The notes under the pieces were generated by a model. The model saw nothing but the letters and a program-made list of their open reading frames with translations, ran no database searches and was not told the DNA's origin. The position numbers and the translations under genes are program-made. From the NCBI RefSeq assembly GCF_904849725.1, contig NC_058518.1, positions 419,933,081 to 419,997,080 on the forward strand: a stretch of DNA of 64,000 bases, read 5' to 3'. Source of the stretch: Hordeum vulgare subsp. vulgare (Eukaryota; Streptophyta; Magnoliopsida; Poales; Poaceae). Numbering within the stretch: position 1 is the first letter of the stretch; each line of letters starts with the position of its first letter. Below are positions 1 through 9,112 of this stretch, piece after piece.

Positions 1-1027
1 ATATCATCTATACTATATGCATTTATGGCAGGTGGGGCAGTAGTTTAAGTTTTTGCGTAAAGCAACATTTTCCTACAACAAGATAGAGGGTAAAAGCAAA
101 ATTTACTACATTGTTGGTTGTAAATGAGAAGGTTCCACCAACCATTTCTCATACCCAAGTTATCAATATTGCCCACATCAAATAGATTTAATGGTGTTGA
201 GAATTCCTCATAGTTTCAGTTTCTTTTCCTCAAGTTGTCCATGACCATGGAAACGGCTAATCGATTACGTTTGAGTACTCTGCAGAGTTTTGCACACGTT
301 CCCCACAAGATTTGATCGCCTTTGTTGGAGTCCTCGCACTTCAGGGTGTTTGAGAATCGGATGATCAAAACATGGTCTTTCAACGGGTTCCTCTCAGCCT
401 CTGTCGGTGCCCATCCAATCCTACCGTTCTTCTACATCTCGTAGCACCATGACATCTTGCGGAAAGCATCACCCAGGCTCAAAGAGATGGATGGATATTT
501 CAAGACACAAGGCTTAACTGCATAGACACAAGTCATTATGGGCTCTGGCTTGGTTCGACAACATGGTGACTCTAGACAGGCGGTGCTACGAGATGTAGAA
601 GAACGGTAGGATTGGATGGGCACCGGCAGAGGCTCAGAGGAACCCGTTGATAGACCATGTTTTGATCATCCGGTTCTCAAACACCCTGAAGTGCGAGGAC
701 TCCAACGGAGGCGATCAAATCTTGTGGGGAACGTGTGCAAAACTCTGCAGAGTACTCAAACCTAATCGATTAGCCGTGTCCACGGTCATGGACAACTTGA
801 GCCAAAGGAACTGAAACTATCAAGAATTCTCAACACCATTAAATCTATTTGATGTGGGTAATATTGATAACTTGGGTACGAGAAATGGTTGGCGGAACCT
901 TCTCATTTGAACCAACAATGTAGTAAATTTTTCTTTTACCCTCTCTCTTGTTGTAGGAAAAATTTGCTTTACGCAAAAATTTAAACTACTGCCCCACCTG
1001 CCATAAATGCATATAGTATAGATGATA
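1..1027. repeat. Long inverted repeat (foldback), arms about 450 bp
   Basis: Bases 1 to about 449 are repeated in reverse complement at about 573-1027, with roughly 20-25 differences by eye (about 95 percent identity). A unique spacer of about 120 bp (450-572) separates the arms. The left arm begins at the first base of the window, so the repeat may extend further left. No transposase, LTR end or TSD is visible. The spacer side of each arm ends at the sequence around GGTGCTACGAGATGTAG. A transcript across it would fold into a long hairpin. It could be a foldback element, two head-to-head copies of one repeat, or a MITE-like derivative. The family is not recognised. Confidence 0.85.
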
Positions 1028-1352
1028 TTTTCACCACTCTCTTTTGTGACATGCCGGCATATTCAATATGCTGACCTACATGGCTCCAATGTCTTATGTT
1101 GCAGATACCTTCTTTGACAAGTAAGAGTATGATTCAGGGTTTCGGTCTGCAGTCAACCTATCGTTGGTGTTTATTGGGACTCCACTCCCTTTGACTGATT
1201 CCGCTGAGATTTTGAAGTATATATCAGTTTTACGTTATTTACATGTGATTGCACTTTGATATATACATTGATGTACTATATGTGTGAGCATACTAATCCA
1301 GGGATGGCACAGAAACACACAGGCTTGACTCGTTTTGAGTCGGGTCGCTACA
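1028..1352 (-). mobile_element. Unclassified repeat, possible minus-strand LTR start
   Basis: There is no coding sequence here. The right edge, read on the minus strand, begins TGTAGCGACCCGACTC at 1352. That resembles the start of a Triticeae LTR, so this may be a truncated LTR lying left of 1352. No partner LTR, primer site or TSD was found. Confidence 0.3.
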
Positions 1353-1712
1353 CATAATACTTAAAAATATATTTTTTGTAATAACTTCAGAATGAAAATG
1401 AATTTGAATTTCAAATAAATTGCAAATACTTAAAATTTGAATCAAGACATTGTCACTGATTTTGGAGTGTCATTTTCCTCCTCTCATTTGATTTTTTATC
1501 AAAGGGTTTTGAAAATATTCAAACTCAAAAATTGAATAGGGATTCAAAATAGAAATTTTTGGGAAAGTCATTTTATTCCCTCTCATTAAATTTTTAAAAA
1601 GTTTCAAATTCCACTCAATTTCAAACAATCAATCACACATCATTCAAGAAAAAAGAAATCCTAATTATTTATTTGTTATAACATTCCAAAATTTATAATT
1701 TTCGGATGTTAT
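1353..1712. repeat. AT-rich unclassified DNA ending in a palindrome
   Basis: This is AT-rich sequence with many AATTTGAATTT-like words and no usable reading frame. At about 1677-1713 it ends in an imperfect palindrome of ATAACATTCC and GGATGTTAT arms. It probably belongs to a transposon terminus, but the element cannot be named. Confidence 0.35.
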
Positions 1713-2060
1713 AGACCTGCAGGGGACCCACAAGCTGGGGGGTGCGGCCACCCCCTAGGGCGTGCCTTGTAGGCTTGTGGCCTCCCTGCAGATGCCCTAC
1801 CCCTACCCCAAGTGTGTTGCGTTTCTTCTGGTCCAATAAATATCATTCCGGAGATTTTGTTTCGTTTGGACTCAGTTTAATATTCCTTATCTACAATACT
1901 CAAAAATGTGGAAAAAAACAGAAATTGGCACTAGGCTCTAGATTAATAGGTTAGTCCCAAAAATAATATAAAACAACATATAAATGCATATAAAACATCC
2001 AAAACAGATAATATAATAGCATGGAACATTAAAAAATTATAGATACATTGGAGACGTATC
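1713..2060 (-). mobile_element. Fragment of a TGATACGTCTCC-type gypsy LTR
   Basis: Read on the minus strand from 2060, the sequence starts TGATACGTCTCCAATGTATC and matches the first ~340 bp of the LTRs labelled A and F elsewhere in the window. The rest of the LTR is missing. Its outer edge abuts pol sequence of element H at 2061, so the junction at 2060/2061 truncates H. No TSD was identified. Confidence 0.7.
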
Positions 2061-2084
2061 ACTAGCTAGTAGCTTTTGATCTCC

Positions 2085-2652
2085 TCCAGGGTCGTAGTGG
2101 CATCCTCGGCCCATTTGAAGTTCGTGGTCTTCTTTAGCAATCTGTAGAGTGGGAGGGCCTTCTCTACGAGGCGAGAGATGAACCAGCTTAAGGCCACAAC
2201 ATAGCGTGCCAATTTTTGGACATGTGGTAGCTCCGTTGGCATGGCGAGCTTGGACGGTGCTCAGATTTTTGCCGGATTGGCCTCGATTCCATGTTGTGAC
2301 ACTATAAACCTCAGGAGTTTGCCGATTGGTACTCTAAAGACGCATTTTTCTGGATTAAGCCGTATGTCATATGCCCAGAGACTTGTAAATTTTTCTCTAA
2401 GATCGTCTACCAGTTGGCTGACGTGTCGGGTCTTGACGACCACATCGTCCATGTATGCTTCTACCATTTTGCCGATTTATTTTTTAGGCATGCCTGAATC
2501 ACACGCTGGTAAGTGGTGCGTGCGTTCTTTAACCCGAAGGGTATTGTATTGAAGCAGAATGACTCATCGGGGGTTATGAAGGCAGTGGCTACCTGATCGG
2601 ATTCCTTCATCTTGATCTGATGGTATCTCGAATAAGCGTCGAGAAAACACAC
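2085..2652 (-). pseudogene. Reverse transcriptase fragment of element H
   Basis: Minus-strand translation gives the central part of a gypsy reverse transcriptase. FLDAYSRYHQIKM and FGLKNA lie in one frame (2652-2461). The catalytic AYMDDVVVKT motif lies in another (2467-2261). A frameshift at the T-rich run near 2475-2485 therefore separates FGLKNA from AYMDD. Downstream traces reach about 2085. The upstream part of the same domain lies at 15580-15905, on the other side of inserted element T. The gene is dead: it is frameshifted, interrupted and truncated. Confidence 0.8.
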
Positions 2653-3207
2653 TGTCGTGGGCATAAGCCTGACAGTAGATGTGTAGGGTACGAATGAGAT
2701 GGGCAGAGTCCTAGCTACGGCGAGGTTGTATGAGTTCGGGCCCCTCTACGGTGGAGGTAATAGCCCTACGTCTCAGTGCTCTCGGAGCTTGTTACCGAGT
2801 GTAATATGGAGTACAATGTTTTTCTAACCCTTTTACCAGTGGGGGAGGGTGGCTTATATAGAGTGCGCTGCCCTCCACAACGGTTCTGATTCAAGGGTGG
2901 AGTAGTGGCGATTGAATGCATGCGTTACAGGTAACGTATTCTATAAATGCTAGTTAATGCACCCGGAAACGTACGACAGTTTCCCTCCAGGGAGGTTACG
3001 ACGCACCGAGTGTATCCAGTCGGTAGGTCCGGTGTCCTCCGAGTCTTAGTCTCCGACTGGATGATTCTGGGTCCGTTACCGACTGGATGATGGGGACACC
3101 TTAATACAGTCGGGCATACTTAAGGTCCTGTCCCTTGCGTGGGGTAGTCCTTGGGTAGGACCTGTAGGACAGGCCTATGACCCTACCCTAGGACTATGAC
3201 CCCATCA
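2653..3207 (-). repeat. 3' LTR of element T
   Basis: This 555-bp LTR has TG...CA ends and is about 98 percent identical to 15025-15579. A TATA-like CTATATAAG (minus strand) lies at 2853-2861. The purine-rich run just internal to it on the minus strand (about 3208-3225) is the likely polypurine tract. Confidence 0.93.
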
Positions 3208-3697
3208 TTAGTCCCCGAATGGATTGGGGTTGAAACGTCAAAGCAGTGCTCGATGCTCAAATCCGACTGGACTAGGTTTGGCTTGGGTGTTGCTTGCCTC
3301 TATCCATTCTATCTCTCCTGGCCAATGATCCGAGTGAATGTGTTCTGCGGAACGGACTGTCGGGAACCGAATGCTTTCGCGGCATCTTTTGACACGACCG
3401 GTCAACTGACAGCAGCGGATTTTCCGGGATCTCAAATTTCGGGTTCCGCGCGCTTAGCGGGGGCGACGTCAGCGCGCTCGAGTAGCGCCTGACTCCTTGA
3501 TCCTCGCGCCTTCAACTCTTCCGCCGATATCGCCGCGGCTGGTTGGGCGGATAAGATTTCGGGCCCGCTCGCCAGCGACCCAGTCGGTGTTCTATTTAAC
3601 TCTGGCCGACGAGACCCTTCGGTTACGCTCGCCGAATCCTCTGCTCTTGTTTTCTCTCTCTTCCTCCCATTCTTCTCGAAAGCTCGCCATCGCCGCC
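3208..3697 (+). promoter_or_regulatory. Putative promoter and 5' leader of the antisense gene of T
   Basis: This stretch lies between the 3' LTR of T and the start codon of the plus-strand gene. It is GC-rich with repeated CCGACTGG-like words. A TATA-like CTATTTAA sits at 3592-3599, about 100 bp before the ATG. No other coding signal is seen. The promoter call is inferred from position and this motif only. Confidence 0.35.
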
Positions 3698-6600
3698 ATG
3701 ACCAAGATCCAGACCAGCAAGATGGAGGCAAGGAAGAAGAAGGGCAAGGCGGCGGCTGCTCAGCGGCGGCAGTGGCCATTGCCAGCGGGATGGATCCAGG
3801 GAGACTTTCTCCCCTCCACAATGACGGAGGGGGACCTGCTGGAGCTGGTAGAGCACGGTCAGCTCGTGCATAAATCTTGGAGGTTGCCGGCGGACGACGA
3901 GATTGAGCCGGCACCATGGGAGGGGGAGCGCGTCTTGCTCCTCAGCCATGTTCACAGAGGTTTTTCTCTCCCCCCGCACCCCTTCTTCAAAGGCATCATG
4001 AATCATTTTGGTGCTCAACTCCATCACTTCCCTCCGAATGCCATTTCCCACCTTTCTGCCTTCATTGTTCTGTGCGAATGCTTTATCGGTTGCCCCCCTC
4101 ATTGGGGTTTATTCAAACATATCTTCTCCGCCCACTCTCAAACCATCAAACGTCTTAGTCAGTCGGATGACAAGACGCATCTCCTCCAGCTCTACGGGGG
4201 TTTAGGGTTTCAGAAAAAGAGTCGGAGTAGCTACCCTGCTCTCCAGTTGAACGAGTCGGGTAGGAACTGGCAGTCGACGTGGTTCTACTGCGAGGACATA
4301 GCCTGTCCGAACGCGTCGACTGGGCTGCCTTCATTTAGTCTAGACCGCCTTGCTCCACCCAAGCAACTCGCCCTCTCGAAAGCCGAGAGGAATGACATCC
4401 AGCCTTTGGTCGAGGCGCTCGCGGATGTTGTCAGGAGGGGGGTCACCGGTATTGACCTGTTGGAAGTCTTCATCGGTCGGCGGATCCAGCCTCTTCAAGC
4501 TCGCCACCATGCTATGTGGCTCTACACAGGGCCCGAGGATTCCACTCGGACCGTCGCGGTGGGCATACTCGAGGAGAAGCTGACCTCGATAGTGCTCCAA
4601 ATCACGGGACCTTGCGAGAACCCTAAAGGAGCTCGCCTAGTGGTGCCTTACAGCGCGGACAACCCGCCACCGAATCAGGTGAGTAGCATTAGCCGAATAT
4701 ATCGAACTGTTTTGATTTCAGTCGTTCATTTATATCCTCGTGTGATGCTTAACGTTTCCGACTGAATCTCATGTAGGAATGGACCAACTGGTCCTCCCCT
4801 GTGTCGAACGGGGATCCGGAGGAGGAGGAGGAAGAAGGTAGCCAGGAGGGGAGCGTGGATAGCGCTGAATATGTCTCCGACAGCCGGGAGTCGGAGGAGG
4901 AGGACAGCGAGGAGGAGGAAGAAGACGAAGAGCGCGACTCTCCGCCTCCACCACCAGAACAGCGGAGTAAGCATCGACATGAGCCTGTCGTCCCTTCGGC
5001 TCCCCCGCGTTGTCGAGTGCTCTACCTACCGCTCCGGCGGTCCCGAGTGCTTGAGGCACGAAGAGGTCCAGGGACGCCCCCGCTGAGCCTGCAGGCCAAT
5101 CTCCCAGGGCGCCCAAACCGAGTGGGCCCAAACCTCGGAGGGCTCTGCCGCGCATGAGGGTTGCCATCCCCATCACATCCACGTAAGCGAATCCAACTCT
5201 CGGCTTTTTATGTTATCCGAGTGCACTCCCGCTTTACAAGTCGAATGGGCTTCACTTGACAGGGTCGCCACTTCTACAACCTCTCCGGTCCGCCAAGGGG
5301 ATGACCCCATGGACACAGACAACGTCGTCTCGTCCCAGCCGGGTATGTTGTAGGAGAGTCAGGTGTTTTATTCCTGTAGACTGTACTATCCTTTTATTTT
5401 TCTGAATCATCATGCTATTCGGCTTGTCAGGGGGGATTCACCCGGATGAAGACAGGCAAGGGAGAGCCGACCCGGCCGCGGAGCCAGTCGTGGAGCCTGT
5501 CCTTGAGGCTGCTCCTCCTGCTGCTGCCCCTGCCGCCGACGCTCCGCCGACTGAAGTGACTTCACCGACTGAACCGGTGCCGGTGGGCGATGAACTGACT
5601 AGGGCGAATCTTGGGATGCCCCAGGATCTTCCCACGATTCCCGGTTCGTCGAATGTTGAATTCAGCATTCGGTGTGTCCCAGAGGTGCAGGTGGGAGCGG
5701 CCAAGGGAGCCATGATCCAAGCGGAGCTGATGACCGGGGAGGCCAAGAAGGCTTATGACTCCGTTGCGGCTTTGTACCAGCGGAGCTTGGAGCTGCGCGA
5801 CGACATCCGAGTAAGTAGTCTAGTAAGTATTTACTTTTCTTTTGTAACCTACTGGGTGTTGTCGTAGTCTGTTGTTTGCAATGGGTTCACTCCGAGTGAA
5901 CCCAGTGGGTGTAGTCCCCGAGACTTCTCTCGAGTGCTTGCACCGACAGTTGTCTTTATACATTTGGTCTTTATTTTTGTCGTGTCCGTAGACAAGATTT
6001 CTGAGTGCAAGTACTTACTGCAGTCGGAGCACTCTTGCGGTAAGAGTTCCCTAGAGTAAACTGCACACAGGTGGAGTAGCTTTAGCCTCGGAGGAGTAAG
6101 TGAAAACGTGCACCTCAATAGGGCAGACCTGCTTGAGGTGCATGCCAGTGGGGTCACTCTTAGTGAACCCACTGGGTGTAGTCCCCGAGACCGCTGTCGA
6201 CTGCTTGCGTCGGCAGGGGTCTGAAGAACATAGTTGGTATTGAGAAAGTTGCTGATAGCCCTTTGTTTCGTTTTGTAGAAAACTTGTGATATGGGGAGCG
6301 CTTATGAAGCCTTGAGGGCTGAGAAGAACCAATATGCTGGTGAACTAGAAGCCGCGACGCTCGCCATGGCTAGCCTGAAGAACGCGCTGGAAGTTCGAGA
6401 GAAATCCTTGGAGGAAGCGTTGGAGGCAAACAGGGCGTTGGTGGCGGAGGTGGAGAGGCTGAAGAAACAAAGGACCGAAGTGTACGATCAAATGGCTGCT
6501 CGGAATAAACGATGGACAGCTCAGGAGAAGTATGTGCACGACTGGGCTGTCCAGATGATGAGTCGTCTGGCTGGTAAGTCTGATGATTTGTCGAGTGGTT

Positions 6601-7144
6601 GTATCTTGTGACGAACACTCGGTTTGTAATTTCTATTTGCTCGTTTGTGGCAGATTTTTCTGGTGACGCTGAAGCTGAAGCGGCGGCCGTGGAACGATCC
6701 ATGAAGGTCAATGTGCCACTCAGTGAGGACGCCAACCGGAATCTACTCCGGGCTCATATCCGCGTAGGCAAAGTGGGTCTGTTCATCAACCGACTGAGAG
6801 AAATCTTCGGCCGCATTGAGAAGGAGCTTTGGCCGGAAGACGAGTCGCGAGAGAAGATGGAGACTCTGTTGGGGCGACTGGGGGAGATTCTGGCCCGAGT
6901 GCAATCTTGGAAGAAATCGGCAGCGCGTTGCGGTGCTGATGTGGCGCTGTCCTTGGTCCGAGTCCATTGCAAAGAAGTGCGGGAAGATAAGCTGAAAGCC
7001 TTGAAAGTCGCCAACACGAAGAAGCTTCAATTCGAAGACTTCATGGAGACATTCCTGGAGACTGCGACCCGCATTGCTGATGGAATCGACCTGGATACCT
7101 TTTTGGAACCCTCCAGTCCTGACGCGGGCCCAGCTGACTCATGA
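3698..7144 (+). CDS. Antisense extra gene of element T, six exons (gypsy-type 'Transposase_28'-like protein)
   Basis: The start codon is at 3698, in good context (GCCGCCATGA). Predicted exons are 3698-4678, 4777-5182, 5263-5342, 5431-5810, 6279-6573 and 6654-7144, all with GT...AG introns and matching phases. Exon 1 resembles the plant family annotated as putative gypsy-type transposon (Pfam PF04195), including HPFFKGIMNHFGAQLHHF and LCECFIGCPPHWGLFK near residues 85-145. Exon 2 holds a Glu/Ser-rich acidic run, exon 4 an Ala/Pro/Glu-rich region, and exon 5 a probable coiled coil. The total of about 877 codons is one base out of register in exon 2 (around 4990-5060), so the copy may be frameshifted or that exon may splice differently. 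The function of such proteins is unknown. The gene runs opposite to gag-pol. Confidence 0.72.
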
Positions 7145-7430
7145 TCGAACATTATCCTCGGTATGCCGAGTGTTTGCCTGTACGATATTCTGGCCACTTC
7201 TGTTGGCCGTCATACTTTTAGATCGGTGCAGGTAAGCTTGATCTGCACCGAGTCTGTTATCGTGTGTAGACTGTTGGAGTCACAACGAAAACACTTATTA
7301 TTTTGCTTGAACGCTGTTTGGAATTGAACACTTAATGTGTACTCGTAGAACATTAGGACTTAGGTGATTCATGATCAGTGCTAAGTTCCCGAGTGTAACG
7401 TATAGTGTATATTTGGAGGAGTGATTAGTA
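7145..7430. other. 3' flank of the antisense gene with a degenerate array unit
   Basis: No coding sequence is seen. From about 7350 a diverged copy of the 70-bp repeat can be recognised (CTTAGGTGATTCATGATC...). It marks the decayed left edge of the array. This stretch would be the 3' untranslated region of the plus-strand gene. Confidence 0.5.
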
Positions 7431-8996
7431 TTTAGGCGATGCAGGATCGCAGCTAAGTCCCCGAGTGCGACGTGAAGTGCACACTCGGAAGAAGTTAATA
7501 CTTAGGCGATGCAGGATCGCAGCTAACCCCCTGAGTGTGACGTCAAGTGCAAACTCGGAGATAGTTAATACTTAGGCGATGCAGGATCGCAGCTAAGCCT
7601 CGGAGTGCGACGTGAAGTGCACACTCGGAGGAAGTTAATACTTAGGCGATGCAGGATCGCAGCTGAGTCCCCGAGTGTGACGTAAAGTGCACACTCGGAG
7701 GAAGTTAATACTTAGGCGATGCAGGATCGCAGCTAAGTCCCCGAGTGCGACGTGAAGTGCACACTCGGAGATAGTTAATACTTAGGCGATGCGTGATCGC
7801 AGCTAAGTCCCCGAGTGTGACGTAAAGGGCACACCCGGAGGAAGTTCATACTTAGGCGATGCAGGATCGCAGCTAAGTCCCCGAGTGTGACGTGAAGTGC
7901 ACACTCGAAGGAAGTTAATACTTAGGCGATGCGTGATCGCAGCTAAGTCCCCGAGTGTGACGTAAAGGGCACACTCGGAGGAACTTCATACTTAGGCGAT
8001 GCAGGATCGCAGCTAAGTCCCCGAGTGTGACGTGAAGTGCACACTCGAAGGAAGTTAATACTTAGGCGATGCATGATCGCAGCTAAGTCCCCGAGTGTGA
8101 CGTAAAGGGCACAATCGGAGGAAGTTAATACTTAGGCGATGCAGGATCGCAGCTAAGTCCCCGAGTGCGACGTGAAGTACACACTCGGAGATAGTTAATA
8201 CTTAGGCGATGCGTGATCGCAGCTAAGTCCCCGAGTGTGACGTAAAGGGCACACTCGGAGGAAGTTAATACTTAGGCGATGCAGGATCGTAGCTAAGTCC
8301 CCGAGTGCGACGTGAAGTGCACACTCGGAGATAGTTAATACTTAGGCGATGCAGGATCGCAGCTAAGTCCCCGAGTGTGACGTGAAGTGCACACTCGAAG
8401 GAAGTTAATACTTAGGCGATGCGTGATCGCAGCTAAGTCCCCGAGTGTGACGTAAAGGGCACACTCGGAGGAAGTTAATACTTAGGCGATGCAGGATCGC
8501 AGCTAAGTCCCCGAGTGTGATGTGAAGTGCACACTCGAAGGAAGTTAATACTTAGGCGATGCGTGATCGCAGCTAAGTCCCCGAGTGTGACGTAAAGGGC
8601 ACACTCGGAGGAAGTTAATACTTAGGCGATGCAGGATCGCAGCTAAGTCCCCGAGTGTGACGTAAAGGGCACACTCGGAGGAAGTTAATACTTAGGCGAT
8701 GCAGGATCGCAGCTAAGTCCCCGAGTGCGACATGAAGTGCACACTCGAAGGAAGTTAATACTTAGGCGATGCAGGATCGCAGCTAAGTCCCCGAGTGCGA
8801 CGTGAAGTGCACACTCGGAGAAGTTAATACTTAGGCGATGCAGGATCGCAGCTAAGTCCTCGAGTGCGACGTGAAGTGCACACTTGGAGAAGTTAATACT
8901 TAGGCGATGCAGGATGCAGCTAAGTCCCCGAGTGCGACGTGAAGTGCACACTCGAAGGAAGGTGTTACTTAGGCGATGCAGGATCGCAGCTAAGTT
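7431..8996. repeat. 70-bp tandem repeat array, about 22 units
   Basis: Units begin CTTAGGCGATGCAGGATCGC and recur every 70 bp (7431, 7501, 7571 ... 8761). The last full units are 69 bp, and a partial unit ends near 8996. Each unit contains CCGAGTG and CACTCGG about 14 bases apart, an inverted repeat that can form a 6-7 bp stem. A variant with GCGTGATCGC and GTAAAGGGC alternates with the main form at 140-bp spacing (7781, 7921, 8061, 8201, then 8411, 8551). This points to duplication of two-unit blocks. The array lies between the convergent ends of the antisense gene and pol. Confidence 0.95.
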
Positions 8997-9112
8997 TTTT
9001 TTTGTGTGACCGTAGTCTGCAACCACAGAAGAACTCTGAATCTGCAAAAGAAATTGAATCTGCTGTATATTATTTCTCCAAAACTTGTTCATTACACTGC
9101 TTCAGTCGGCGA

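Noticed and set aside
3432..4102. Minus-strand frames of about 160 codons opposite exon 1 of the antisense gene
   Set aside because: They are shadows of the GC-rich plus-strand exon. The PF04195-like motifs and splice phases support the plus strand.
7431..8996. CRISPR-like regular spacing
   Set aside because: The whole 70-bp unit is repeated with no unique spacers, and the setting is a plant retrotransposon.
8685..9092. Minus-strand frame with repeated LAAILHRLSINF-type peptides
   Set aside because: It is a by-product of the 70-bp array passing through frames. The unit length is not a multiple of three and the frame has no start context or conservation.
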